Assembly (NCBI RefSeq): GCF_017744675.1
Contig: NZ_JAGIAV010000004.1
Coordinates: forward strand, 1,181,033-1,245,032
Length of the DNA: 64,000 bases
Origin: Flavobacterium sp.
Lineage (GTDB): Bacteria; Bacteroidota; Bacteroidia; Flavobacteriales; Flavobacteriaceae
Reading direction: 5' to 3'
The notes beneath the pieces were generated by a model. It did no database searches. It saw nothing but the letters and a program-made list of their open reading frames with translations, and was not told the origin of the DNA. The stretch's first letter is position 1. Each line of letters starts with the position of its first letter. The translations under genes were made by a program, and so were the position numbers. Shown one piece after another: positions 32,375 to 40,977 of the stretch.

Positions 32375-33493
32375 ATGATTACAATTAAAGAAGCCAAAAG
32401 CAAGAAAGAATTAACCGAATACATCAAATTTCCTTTTTCATTGTATAAGGATAATCCGTACTGGGTACCGCCCATTATTGCAGATGAATTGGAATCTTTT
32501 GACAAAACCAAAAATCCTGCGTTTGATAATGCCGAAGCTTATTTTTATCTGGCTTATAAAGACAATAAAATAGTGGGGCGTATTACGGCCATTATCAATT
32601 GGTCTGAAGTTAACAATCAGCACAAGAGAAAAGTTCGTTTTGGATGGTTTGATGTAATTGATGATATTGAAGTTACCAAAGCACTGCTTGAAAAAGTATA
32701 TGAATTAGGAAGAAAACATAATTTAGAACACGCTGAAGGTCCAATGGGATTTTCAAATCTGGATAAAGTTGGCGTTTTAACTGAGGGTTACGATCAAGTA
32801 GGAACTATGATTACTTGGTACAATCATCCTTATTATGTAACACATTTAGAGCAATTAGGCTTTCAAGTTGAAAAACAATATATCGAAAGTGTATTCCCTT
32901 TTTCTAATGTAAAACCAGAATTCTTTCAAAAAGCGCAAGAACTAATCAAAAAACGTTACGGATTAAAGCCTCTTAATTTCACTAAAACAAAAGACATTAT
33001 GCCTCATGTAGACAAAATGTTTGATTTGTTTAATGAATCTTACGAAAAACTAGCTTCGTTTGTTGCTATTTCTGATGTTCAGAAAGAATACTTTAAAAAG
33101 AAATACATCAGTTTTATAAATCCAGAATATATCAAATTTGTAGTTGACAAAGATGATAACTTAGTAGCCTTTAGTATTGTAATGCCTAGTTTTGTTGAAG
33201 CGTTACAGAAAATAAGAGGTAAATTATTTCCATTTGGTTTTCTGCAATTATTAAAAGCAAGAAAACACAGTAAAGATGTTGTATTTTATCTTATCGGAGT
33301 TCATCCTGATTACCAGAATAAAGGTGTAACCGCTATTATTTTTGATGAATATTATAAAACGTTTTCAGCCAAAGGAATTCAGACTTGCATTAGAACTCCA
33401 GAATTATTAGAAAACAACGCCATTCATTTACTTTGGAAAAACTTTGATCCAATTATTCACTGCCAAAGAAAGACCTATTTGAAGAATCTTTAA
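32375..33493 (+). CDS. GNAT-like acyltransferase domain protein
   Basis: A 372-residue cytosolic protein with an N-terminal region (TIKEAKSKKELTEYIKFPFS, DNPYWVPPIIADE) and C-terminal GNAT features: FYLIGVHPDYQNKGVTAIIF (about 307-326, the acyl-CoA pyrophosphate loop Q-x-x-G-V-x) and NNAIHLLWKNFDPI. Old annotations label such proteins GTP cyclohydrolase, which the sequence does not support. It is related to the fatty-acid or N-acyl transferase class, with no substrate readable here. It follows the barrel gene by 46 bp and ends at a shared terminator. Confidence 0.75.
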   Translation: MITIKEAKSKKELTEYIKFPFSLYKDNPYWVPPIIADELESFDKTKNPAFDNAEAYFYLAYKDNKIVGRITAIINWSEVNNQHKRKVRFGWFDVIDDIEVTKALLEKVYELGRKHNLEHAEGPMGFSNLDKVGVLTEGYDQVGTMITWYNHPYYVTHLEQLGFQVEKQYIESVFPFSNVKPEFFQKAQELIKKRYGLKPLNFTKTKDIMPHVDKMFDLFNESYEKLASFVAISDVQKEYFKKKYISFINPEYIKFVVDKDDNLVAFSIVMPSFVEALQKIRGKLFPFGFLQLLKARKHSKDVVFYLIGVHPDYQNKGVTAIIFDEYYKTFSAKGIQTCIRTPELLENNAIHLLWKNFDPIIHCQRKTYLKNL

Positions 33494-33518
33494 AAGTGAA
33501 ATAAAAATGTAAAATAAA

Positions 33519-33552
33519 AAAAATCCATTCGCCCCCATACGAATGGATTTTT
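33519..33552. terminator. Bidirectional terminator (AAAAATCCATTCG stem)
   Basis: AAAAATCCATTCG (33519-33531) pairs with CGAATGGATTTTT (33540-33552) around an 8-nt C-rich loop. It sits between convergent genes and shares its ATCCATT stem with the hairpin at 34107-34140. Confidence 0.85.
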
Positions 33553-33571
33553 CATTTTGTAAAATACATTA

Positions 33572-34057
33572 TTACTCTACTTTGCAATCTACTTTAACCA
33601 AAGTATTTTTTTGATCAAATTTCAGTTTTGATTTATCTTTAAAAGAAACCTTATTGTTGGCAGTTGCTACATCGCCGTATCCTTCGATAAAAGTCCCGTC
33701 TTTTTGCAGAAAAACAACTTCTCTAACAGACGAAACTCCCTCCGAATTGAAAGTATAATCAGCAATTAAGGTATCGCCTTTCATATTTCCAATTAAAGTT
33801 CCTTCGTTTTTATCTTTTCCGACTAAATTATAACTTAATTTTCCGTTGACTTCCTGATGTGAGTTAACATTAAAACTCATTTCAATCACATTTCCGTTTG
33901 ATCTCCATGCATAACATTGATCTCCAGCAGGCTCTACAATTTCTGCTTCTTTTGGCGGACTTGGTGTAATTTGTATTGGTTCTGTCGTTGTCGTTTCTTT
34001 TTTACAAGAAGTAAAAACTGCAAGCGCCATCACCGTAAGTGTTAGTACTTTTTTCAT
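33572..34057 (-). CDS. Lipoprotein of unknown function
   Basis: A 161-residue predicted lipoprotein starting at ATG 34057 (MKKVLTLTVMALAVFTSCKK, lipobox Cys about 18); the frame reaches 34090 but the extra residues do not fit. A Thr/Pro/Glu linker (TTTTEPIQITPSPPKEAE) precedes a beta-rich domain: CYAWRSNGNVIEMSFNVNS, KLSYNLVGKDKNEGTLIGNM and EVVFLQKDGTFIEGYGDV. No family recognised with certainty. Both ends of the gene are bounded by near-identical terminator stems. Confidence 0.65.
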   Translation of the reverse strand: MKKVLTLTVMALAVFTSCKKETTTTEPIQITPSPPKEAEIVEPAGDQCYAWRSNGNVIEMSFNVNSHQEVNGKLSYNLVGKDKNEGTLIGNMKGDTLIADYTFNSEGVSSVREVVFLQKDGTFIEGYGDVATANNKVSFKDKSKLKFDQKNTLVKVDCKVE

Positions 34058-34106
34058 AATTCTTATTTTTATTTTGTTGATTATGATCATAAAGTTACCT
34101 TAAATA

Positions 34107-34140
34107 AAAAAAATCCATTCGTAGAACAAATGGATTTTTT
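34107..34140 (-). terminator. Terminator downstream of the PLP enzyme
   Basis: AAAATCCATT and AATGGATTTT form the stem around CGTAGAACA. The T run on the reverse strand suits termination of the gene at 34180-35439. The stem is nearly the same as at 33519-33552. Confidence 0.8.
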
Positions 34141-34179
34141 TACATAATTTCCACTTAAGGAAATCTATTTTATAAGAAT

Positions 34180-35439
34180 TTACGAAACGTCAACAGTTGT
34201 ACGTTCAGCAATTTCTTTATAAGTTCCGTTAGTCAATTTCTCACGGATTGCTTCAAAAGCTTTCAATGTTTCATCGATATCTTGTAAAGTATGAGAAGCT
34301 GTAGGAATCATTCTCAATAAGATAATTCCTTTTGGAATAACTGGATACACTACGATAGAAAGGAAAATACCATAGTTTTCTCTTAAATCGTTTACCATCA
34401 CCATTGCTTCAGGAATACTTCCTTCTAAGTAAACTGGTGTAATACATGTATTTGTATCTCCAATATTAAATCCTTTTTCTTTAAGACCGTTTTGCAAAGC
34501 ATTTACGTTTTCCCAAAGTTTGTCTTTAATAGCAGAAGATTTACGCAATAATTCTAAACGTTTCAAAGAACCAATTGTTTGAATCATTGGCAATGCTTTT
34601 GCAAACATTTGAGAACGTAAGTTGTATTTCAAATAATCGATAACTGTTTTATCAGCCGCTACGAAAGCACCAATATTAGCCATAGATTTTGCAAAAGTAG
34701 AGAAGTAAACATCAATTTGATCTTGAACTCCTTGCTCCTCACCTGCTCCAGCACCAGTTTTACCTAAAGTACCAAAACCGTGAGCATCATCTACCAATAA
34801 TCTGAAATTGTATTTTTTCTTTAGTTCCGCAATTTCTTTTAATTTTCCTTGCTGTCCGCGCATTCCGAAAACACCTTCAGTAATAAATAAAATACCTCCG
34901 CCTGTTTCTTCTGCCATTTTAGTAGCACGCTGCAAGTTTTTCTCCATACTCTCCAAATCATTGTGTTTGTATGTGAAACGTTTACCCATGTGCAAACGAA
35001 CACCATCAATGATACAAGCATGTGAATCTACGTCATAAACAATAATATCATTTTTAGTAACCAAAGCATCAATGATAGAAACCATTCCTTGGTAACCGAA
35101 ATTCAGCAAATAAGCAGATTCTTTCATTACGAACTCTGCCAATTCATTTTCTAACTGTTCGTGGTACGTTGTGTGGCCAGACATCATACGAGCTCCCATC
35201 GGATACGCTGCACCAAACTGAATTGCCGCATCTGTATCTGCTTGACGAACTTCCGGATGATTTGCCAGACCTAAATAATCATTTAAACTCCAGTTTAAAA
35301 TATTTTTTCCGTGAAATTGCATTCTAGGACCCAACTCTCCTTCTAACTTTGGGAAAACATAATAACCTTCTGCTTGAGAAGCCCATTTTCCTAAAGGTCC
35401 CTTATTGTCCTGAATTCTTTCGAATAAATCTTTTACCAT
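34180..35439 (-). CDS. PLP-dependent alpha-oxoamine synthase family enzyme
   Basis: A 419-residue fold-type I enzyme of the family including 8-amino-7-oxononanoate synthase, glycine C-acetyltransferase and serine palmitoyltransferase. PLP Lys251 is in STFAKSMANIGAF; Asp217/Asp218 and His220 in LLVDDAHGFGTLG hold the cofactor; His140 in DVDSHACIIDG stacks on PLP. It condenses an acyl thioester with an amino acid. In Bacteroidota, homologues make the long-chain base of sphingolipids, or, with cysteate, of sulfonolipids; I cannot tell which from this window. The gene stands alone, with a long AT-rich upstream region. Confidence 0.88.
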   Translation of the reverse strand: MVKDLFERIQDNKGPLGKWASQAEGYYVFPKLEGELGPRMQFHGKNILNWSLNDYLGLANHPEVRQADTDAAIQFGAAYPMGARMMSGHTTYHEQLENELAEFVMKESAYLLNFGYQGMVSIIDALVTKNDIIVYDVDSHACIIDGVRLHMGKRFTYKHNDLESMEKNLQRATKMAEETGGGILFITEGVFGMRGQQGKLKEIAELKKKYNFRLLVDDAHGFGTLGKTGAGAGEEQGVQDQIDVYFSTFAKSMANIGAFVAADKTVIDYLKYNLRSQMFAKALPMIQTIGSLKRLELLRKSSAIKDKLWENVNALQNGLKEKGFNIGDTNTCITPVYLEGSIPEAMVMVNDLRENYGIFLSIVVYPVIPKGIILLRMIPTASHTLQDIDETLKAFEAIREKLTNGTYKEIAERTTVDVS

Positions 35440-35818
35440 AATATATTGTAGTAATTTTTTTTACTTAATCAGCGAGCAAAAATAATCATTATTAATTTAA
35501 AATGAAGAGCCTCAATTATTTTTATTCAAAAATATTCGACTACAAAAAAATAACAGGATTTTACATCTATTTATTTTACTCACAAAACTCCTTAGCGTCA
35601 AATCACTCTATAAAATGATTAATATTAAAAAAAATGCGAGCAGATTGTATCATATTCGAGTGTTGCATTAATCAGTATTTTCAAAAGCAAACCTCATATT
35701 TCCTTTATTTATAATGAAACTAATTAGTCTCTACAAAAACACTTATTCATCATTGAATTCTTATAAAAACCAATTTTAATTTTAACTTTGAGAGTATTTA
35801 ATTTTTAATATTAAAATA
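35440..35818. other. AT-rich divergent promoter region
   Basis: A 379-bp gap between the divergent PLP-enzyme and NYN genes. It has a TATTTTTG -7 element for the PLP enzyme on the reverse strand (35477-35484) and TAACTTTG for the NYN gene (35783-35790). I see no open frame or array here. Confidence 0.5.
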
Positions 35819-36598
35819 ATGCCTTTAAGCAATTCAAAAGATTTAAAACTGGCAGTTCTAATTGATGCAGACAATGTGCCATACAGCAATGTAAAAGGCA
35901 TGATGGAAGAAATTGCAAAGCTCGGAACGCCAACTACAAAAAGGATTTATGCCGACTGGACAAAACCAAATGCAAATGGCTGGAAAGGCGTTTTACTGGA
36001 ACATGCTATCACTCCTATTCAGCAATACAGTTATACAGTTGGGAAAAATTCGTCAGATTCGGCTTTGATTATCGATGCTATGGATTTGCTTTACTCCGGA
36101 AAATTGGACGGTTTTTGTATTGTTTCCAGCGATAGCGATTTTACCAGACTCGCTGTAAGACTTCGCGAATCGGGCATGAAAGTAATTGGTATTGGAGAAA
36201 AGAAAACACCAAATTCGTTTATTGTGGCCTGTGACCGTTTTATTTATATTGAGGTTTTGGACGGAGCAACTCAAAAGAAAAAACCAAAAGCAACGACTGC
36301 CGACACCAAAAAACCAATTGAGAAACCAGCTGAAAAAGCACTTCATAAAGTTGACAAACAAACTATTGAACTTATAGAAGCTACAATCGAAGATATTGAG
36401 GATGATGATGGCTGGGCATTCTTGGGCGATGTCGGAAATCTGATTGTGAAGAAAAAACCCGAATTTGACCCTCGAAATTATGGCTATTCAAAACTCACTC
36501 CGATGCTGAAATCGTTAACTGATATTTTGGAAATCGACGAAAGAGAGTCAGACAAAAAAGGAATCAAACACGTTTATGTGCGTTTGAGATTCAACTAA
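35819..36598 (+). CDS. NYN-domain / LOTUS (OST-HTH) RNA-processing protein
   Basis: A 259-residue protein. Residues 8-145 form a NYN/LabA-like PIN-related nuclease domain: LAVLIDADNVPYSNVK (Asp15 and Asp17), ALIIDAMDLLYSGKLDGFCI, then SSDSDFTRLAVRLRESG (acidic pair), KVIGIGEKKTPNSFIVACDRFIY. After a Lys-rich linker (AEKALHKVDK) the last ~65 residues resemble an OST-HTH/LOTUS domain (DDGWAFLGDVGNLIVKKKPEF, YGYSKLTPMLKSL). NYN-LOTUS proteins are predicted RNA nucleases or RNA-binding adaptors; no substrate is known. It has its own -7 element. Confidence 0.86.
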   Translation: MPLSNSKDLKLAVLIDADNVPYSNVKGMMEEIAKLGTPTTKRIYADWTKPNANGWKGVLLEHAITPIQQYSYTVGKNSSDSALIIDAMDLLYSGKLDGFCIVSSDSDFTRLAVRLRESGMKVIGIGEKKTPNSFIVACDRFIYIEVLDGATQKKKPKATTADTKKPIEKPAEKALHKVDKQTIELIEATIEDIEDDDGWAFLGDVGNLIVKKKPEFDPRNYGYSKLTPMLKSLTDILEIDERESDKKGIKHVYVRLRFN

Positions 36599-36634
36599 TT
36601 ATCGCATTTATTACCTATTTAATTTTTTAAAAAC

Positions 36635-38149
36635 ATGAGAAAGAAATTCTTTATTTACGGATTCTTATTGTTTCTACTTGTTGCCGCAATCTATTATTAT
36701 ACCGAGCGCGGATTTTTATTAGTGATCATTATACCTATATTACTAGTAGTCGGGGTTTATAATGCGTCACAAGAAAAACACGCTATTTTACGAAACTTTC
36801 CTGTTTTGGGTTATTTCAGATATTTATTTGAAATGATCGCGCCAGAAATCCAACAGTATTTTATTGAAAGATCTACAGACGGAAAACCTTTTTCTAGAAA
36901 TCAGCGTTCTTTAGTGTACCAAAGAGCTAAAAATATTGATTCGAGTACTCCGTTTGGAACTCAATTAAACTTAAATACTGAAAGTTACGAAGGAATCAAG
37001 CATTCCATTTTCCCTGCAAAAGTAAATGAAGAATTGCCTCGCGTTTTAGTGGGCGGAAAAGATTGCAAACAGCCGTATTCTGCTTCTTTATTTAATGTTT
37101 CGGCAATGAGTTTTGGTTCTTTAAGCGAACATGCCGTACGTGCAATTAACATTGGAGCACAAAAAGGAAATTTCTATCAAAATACAGGAGAAGGCGGATT
37201 GACAGAATATCATTTAGCGGGCGGCGGAGATATTACTTGGCAAATTGGAACCGGATATTTTGGATGCCGTGATGCAGAAGGAAATTTCAGCCCCGAAAAC
37301 TTTAAAGAAAAGGCCAATCTTCCAAATGTAAAAATGATTGAGATTAAGCTTTCTCAAGGCGCAAAACCAGGACATGGAGGAGTTCTTCCCGCTAAAAAAA
37401 ATACGGAACAAATTGCAAAAATCAGAGGTGTTGTGCCGCATACTATGATTCTTTCTCCTCCTGGACATCATGCATTTTCTGATGCAAAGGGATTGATTCA
37501 TTTCATAAAACAATTACGTGATTTATCTAACGGGAAACCAATCGGATTTAAATTATGCATTGGAAATACTGCTGAGTTTGAAAACATCTGCCAAGAAATG
37601 ATTAATGAAGACACTTATCCAGATTTCATTACCGTTGATGGCGCGGAAGGTGGTACTGGAGCTGCTCCGCTTGAATTTGCAGATGGTGTAGGAATGCCTT
37701 TTGAACCTGCATTAATTTTTGTGAATAAAACGTTGGTTCGTTTAGGCATTCGCGATAAAATGCGCATTATTGGAAGCGGAAAAATTATTTCTGGCTATTC
37801 TATTTTGCATGCTATTGCATTGGGTGCAGATATGTGCAACAGCGCGAGAGGATTTATGTTTTCTTTAGGCTGCATTCAAGCTTTGCGTTGTCACAATAAC
37901 GAATGTCCAACGGGAGTTGCCACACAAAACAAGATGCTTATGAAAGGTTTGGTGGTTACAGATAAGTCTGAAAGAGTCTATCATTTCCATAAAAATACGC
38001 TTCACGCTGCAAACGAGCTTTTGGCTGCAGCAGGAAAAACATCGTTTGCTGATGTTGACATCAACATTTTTATGCGTGGAGATGAGTTTACTAACCTATC
38101 GGAACTTTACTTCCCAGACAATTTAAAAAATGTTACTCAGTTTTCATAA
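36635..38149 (+). CDS. FMN-binding glutamate synthase family protein
   Basis: A 504-residue protein with two N-terminal hydrophobic segments (about 5-20 and 28-42, FFIYGFLLFLLVAAIYYY and FLLVIIIPILLVVGVY), so it is membrane-anchored. The rest is the FMN/Fe-S synthase domain of GltB: NTGEGGLTEYHLAGGGDITWQ, GAKPGHGGVLPAKK, ITVDGAEGGTGAAP and the 3Fe-4S cysteines in GCIQALRCHNNECPTGVA. There is no glutaminase domain and no GltD. Such stand-alone proteins are of unknown physiological role; a redox function with a membrane partner is plausible. It lies 36 bp after the NYN gene, and a 14-bp terminator follows. Confidence 0.85.
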   Translation: MRKKFFIYGFLLFLLVAAIYYYTERGFLLVIIIPILLVVGVYNASQEKHAILRNFPVLGYFRYLFEMIAPEIQQYFIERSTDGKPFSRNQRSLVYQRAKNIDSSTPFGTQLNLNTESYEGIKHSIFPAKVNEELPRVLVGGKDCKQPYSASLFNVSAMSFGSLSEHAVRAINIGAQKGNFYQNTGEGGLTEYHLAGGGDITWQIGTGYFGCRDAEGNFSPENFKEKANLPNVKMIEIKLSQGAKPGHGGVLPAKKNTEQIAKIRGVVPHTMILSPPGHHAFSDAKGLIHFIKQLRDLSNGKPIGFKLCIGNTAEFENICQEMINEDTYPDFITVDGAEGGTGAAPLEFADGVGMPFEPALIFVNKTLVRLGIRDKMRIIGSGKIISGYSILHAIALGADMCNSARGFMFSLGCIQALRCHNNECPTGVATQNKMLMKGLVVTDKSERVYHFHKNTLHAANELLAAAGKTSFADVDINIFMRGDEFTNLSELYFPDNLKNVTQFS

Positions 38150-38150
38150 A

Positions 38151-38180
38151 AAAAGTCCTCTTCAAATGAAGAGGACTTTT
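38151..38180. terminator. Strong bidirectional terminator
   Basis: AAAAGTCCTCTTCA (38151-38164) and TGAAGAGGACTTTT (38167-38180) form a perfect 14-bp stem between convergent genes. Confidence 0.85.
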
Positions 38181-38198
38181 TTTATCTGCAATTTTGGA

Positions 38199-38630
38199 TT
38201 ATAATTTTGCCGTTTCTTTACCTGCTTTTGGATTTCCCTCTAAAACCGCCAATTCATCCTGATCTACTACTTCTTGTGCTAGAATAGCATTATTGTAAGC
38301 TAAGAAATAAACATCAAACTTTACTCCTTCAGCAATAAGAGAAGTTGAAATTTGGTCATTTTTAATCATCTCTTTCAATAAATCTGGAAAAGATTCTTTG
38401 TAGGCTAATTTATTTGCATCGTTTTCTTCTAAATTGGTTTCAATCCTAATTTCGATTTTATTGTCATTTAAGAAGGCTTTTGCTGATGTGCTCGTAATAC
38501 CATTTCCTTTTATAGAAACAGAATTATTGTAGTTACTTACATGTTCTTGGATTTTCTGCTTGGTATTTTTACAGCTTACTAAAAACAATGCAAAAGCAAT
38601 AGCAAATGCGATTTGGGTAATTTTTTTCAT
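38199..38630 (-). CDS. Paralogous lipoprotein A
   Basis: A 143-residue predicted lipoprotein: MKKITQIAFAIAFALFLVSCKNTKQK with lipobox Cys about 20. The body resembles the next reverse-strand gene over most of its length: CKNTKQKIQEHVSNYN, FLNDNKIEIRIETNLEENDANK, FPDLLKEMIKND, IAEGVKFDVYFLAYNN. No known family recognised. It differs mainly in the tail (EVVDQDELAVLEGNPKAGKE). Confidence 0.7.
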   Translation of the reverse strand: MKKITQIAFAIAFALFLVSCKNTKQKIQEHVSNYNNSVSIKGNGITSTSAKAFLNDNKIEIRIETNLEENDANKLAYKESFPDLLKEMIKNDQISTSLIAEGVKFDVYFLAYNNAILAQEVVDQDELAVLEGNPKAGKETAKL

Positions 38631-38813
38631 AATTTTTTGGTTTAATAGTTATTTTTTAACTCAAACATAACTAATTCATAACATAAAAACAATATTCAAT
38701 TGCAAAAAACACACTTATAATTCTTTGAAAACAAGCCCATTATATCTTAAAAATGAGATTTTTTGTAAGAATAAAAACGTTTCTTTTACACTTAAGTTTA
38801 GCCTTAAACATAA

Positions 38814-38848
38814 AAAAGTCTCTTTAAATAAGTTTTAAAGAGACTTTT
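38814..38848 (-). terminator. Terminator between the two lipoprotein paralogues
   Basis: AAAAGTCTCTTTAAA (38814-38828) and TTTAAAGAGACTTTT (38834-38848) make a 15-bp stem; it ends the transcript of the 38896-39303 gene. Confidence 0.85.
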
Positions 38849-38895
38849 AATATGTAAGAATTAAAAATGATTTGTTTTCTACAAAACTCGATTCA

Positions 38896-39303
38896 TTATT
38901 TTAAAAAATCTTTCAATGATTCGCCTGTTAAGGTTTCTTTGTCTAAAACGGTATTATCATTTGCAAGAAAATAAACATCAAATTTTACTCCTTCTTCGAT
39001 CAATTGTCTCGGAATCTCATCTTTATCGATCATCTGTTTTATCAATTTTGGAAAAGAAATAACAGCAGCCGATTTGTTAACTTCATTTTGTTCTAAATCG
39101 GTTTCAAATCGCAATTCAATTTTATCGTCATTAATGTAACCTCTTGCTGTGGTAAGCGTTACATTTTCACTTCTAAAACTTGGAGCAATGGTTTTGTTGT
39201 ACGTAACAACATACTCCTGAAGTTTTTGTTTGGTATTTTTACAGCTCGCAAGCATGAGTACCATCAGTATTGCAAAGGCAATTTGGCTTATTTTCTTTAG
39301 CAT
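38896..39303 (-). CDS. Paralogous lipoprotein B
   Basis: A 135-residue lipoprotein (MLKKISQIAFAILMVLMLASCKNTKQK, lipobox Cys about 21), clearly related to the gene at 38199-38630: CKNTKQKLQEYVVTYNKT, YINDDKIELRFETDLEQNEVNK, FPKLIKQMIDKDEIP, IEEGVKFDVYFLANDN. The pair looks like a tandem duplication. It starts 6 bp after the GH88 stop, so it is probably translated from the GH88 transcript. The 265-bp gap between the pair contains the terminator above. Confidence 0.7.
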   Translation of the reverse strand: MLKKISQIAFAILMVLMLASCKNTKQKLQEYVVTYNKTIAPSFRSENVTLTTARGYINDDKIELRFETDLEQNEVNKSAAVISFPKLIKQMIDKDEIPRQLIEEGVKFDVYFLANDNTVLDKETLTGESLKDFLK

Positions 39304-39309
39304 AATCTT

Positions 39310-40488
39310 TTATTTTAGTTTCTGAAGTCTTAAAAGTGCTTCAAGATAGTAATAATCTGCGTAATTTATAGAACAATCTATCTCGCTTCCTGCAGGTTTA
39401 TGTCCAGTTGAATGCAATAAAAACGCCGAATTCACATCGTGGCTCTGATAATGATCTGAAAGCGATACGATCATTTTTTTGGCTTTCGCTAAATATTCTG
39501 TTTTTAAATTTTTGTCTTTTGTATAAGAACTTAATTCTAAAAGGGCAGATGAAACAATGGCTGCTGCCGAAGCATCTCTTGGCTCATTCGGAATGTTTGG
39601 CGCATTGAAATCCCAATACGGAATTAAATCTTCTGTTGTTAATTTATCCAAATAAACACGAGCTAGTTTATGAGCAAAATCTAAAAACTTAGTGTCTTTT
39701 GTTTCTCTGTAGGTCATTGTAAAACCATAAATGGCCCACGCTTGTCCGCGTGCCCACATACTTTCATCACTATATCCTTGCGCTGTTCTTCCTTTTATTT
39801 TTTTTCCAGTTTCAAAATCGTAGATAACAACGTGATAAGAAGTATTATCCGGTCTAAAATGATTTGCCATTGTAGTTTCGGCATGTTTTACCGCAATATC
39901 ATAAAGTTTTTTGCTGCCTCCATTTTTTGAAGCCCAAAACAAAAGCTCCAAATTCATCATATTATCAATAATCGTATTGTGACCGCCCATTTTATTGTGC
40001 GGCCAAGATTGGATTGTTCCCACTTTCGGATTAAAAAGTGTCGCAAGCGTATCGGCAGTTTTTAGAATGATTTCTTTGTATGCCGCGTTTTTAGTCAATC
40101 GATATCCGTTTCCGAAGCTATTGAAAACCTGAAAACCTAAATCATGATCTGCCGCTTTAGTTACAGATAAAGGCGTTAAAAATCGAGTAAACCTGTCGGC
40201 TTCTTTTTCCCATTTTTTATCTTTTGTTGCTTCATACAAAAACCACAATTCGCCAGGCCAGAATCCGCTTGTCCAATCTTTGTAACCAACAAATTTCCAT
40301 TCTTTACTTCCGTTTGGAACTGTTCGTGGAGAAGTTCCGTCATTCGGAATTACTTGTAAAGTTTTTGAAGCTTGTTCTGCGCAATAATCCAATTGCTTTT
40401 TAACATTAAACGAATTGTCTTTTTGAGAATAGCTTTGATTTCCTAAAAAAAACAAAGCTACCATCAGAGTAAAAATTTTTGCCTTCAT
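39310..40488 (-). CDS. Exported unsaturated glucuronyl hydrolase-like protein (GH88)
   Basis: A 392-residue protein starting at ATG 40488 with signal peptide MKAKIFTLMVALFFLGNQSYSQ; the 18 residues upstream are not sensible. The (alpha/alpha)6-barrel GH88 landmarks are SGFWPGELWFLYEATKDKKW, AADHDLGFQVFNSFGNGYRL (acid/base Asp), HNTIIDNMMNLELLFWASK (second Asp), DESMWARGQAWAIYGFTMTYRETKD and CSINYADYYYLEALLRL. Such enzymes cleave the unsaturated uronic acid left by polysaccharide lyases acting on glycosaminoglycan- or ulvan-like polymers; no lyase or SusC/D pair is next door. A lipoprotein follows 6 bp downstream. Confidence 0.87.
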   Translation of the reverse strand: MKAKIFTLMVALFFLGNQSYSQKDNSFNVKKQLDYCAEQASKTLQVIPNDGTSPRTVPNGSKEWKFVGYKDWTSGFWPGELWFLYEATKDKKWEKEADRFTRFLTPLSVTKAADHDLGFQVFNSFGNGYRLTKNAAYKEIILKTADTLATLFNPKVGTIQSWPHNKMGGHNTIIDNMMNLELLFWASKNGGSKKLYDIAVKHAETTMANHFRPDNTSYHVVIYDFETGKKIKGRTAQGYSDESMWARGQAWAIYGFTMTYRETKDTKFLDFAHKLARVYLDKLTTEDLIPYWDFNAPNIPNEPRDASAAAIVSSALLELSSYTKDKNLKTEYLAKAKKMIVSLSDHYQSHDVNSAFLLHSTGHKPAGSEIDCSINYADYYYLEALLRLQKLK

Positions 40489-40607
40489 GCGGTTATTTTG
40501 ATAGTGAGTTAATTGAACTGATAAATTTATAAAATAAACCAAATGTATTTGAATCTTTGTATTTTTGTTTAACTAAAATCGTACAATTGTTACAGCAAAA
40601 ACTAATT

Positions 40608-40970
40608 TTGAACAAATCAAGAATCCACTATTTCTTAGTTTTTCTCAGTATTATTTTCTTTGGAATACTTTCAAGAAAAATTTCTTTTGTCCCTTTATGG
40701 ATTGGCGATTTTCTTTATGCTGTCATGATTTACTTTTTGGTTCGAGTCTTTTTTCCGTCAAAAAAGTTCTTCTTTATCATACTAGCTTCTCTTCTTATTT
40801 GTTATTGTATAGAGTTTTTACAACTTTACCAAGGCGAATGGATGGTTGAACTTAGAAAAACACTTTTTGGCAGATATGTATTAGGTCAGGGATTTTTATG
40901 GTCGGATATTCTCGCCTATACGTTCGGAATTACATTTGCTTTTATAATAGAAAAATCATTTTTAAAATAG
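40608..40970 (+). CDS. Small DUF2809-like membrane protein
   Basis: A 120-residue membrane protein. I start at the TTG 40608 (MNKSRIHYFLVFLSIIFFGI), because a TATTTTTG promoter element at 40560-40567 overlaps the first codons of the longer frame. Three to four hydrophobic segments: about 9-22, 32-50 (WIGDFLYAVMIYFLVRVFF) and 55-70 (FFIILASLLICYCIEFLQLYQ). The motif EFLQLYQ and the C-terminal WSDILAYTFGIT resemble DUF2809 (VanZ-like) proteins of unknown function. Rdg-type pyrophosphatase follows after 7 bp. Confidence 0.7.
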   Translation: MNKSRIHYFLVFLSIIFFGILSRKISFVPLWIGDFLYAVMIYFLVRVFFPSKKFFFIILASLLICYCIEFLQLYQGEWMVELRKTLFGRYVLGQGFLWSDILAYTFGITFAFIIEKSFLK

Positions 40971-40977
40971 TACCATC

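Noticed and set aside
32375..33493. GTP cyclohydrolase
   Set aside because: No cyclohydrolase motifs; the C-terminal half has a GNAT acyl-CoA loop instead.
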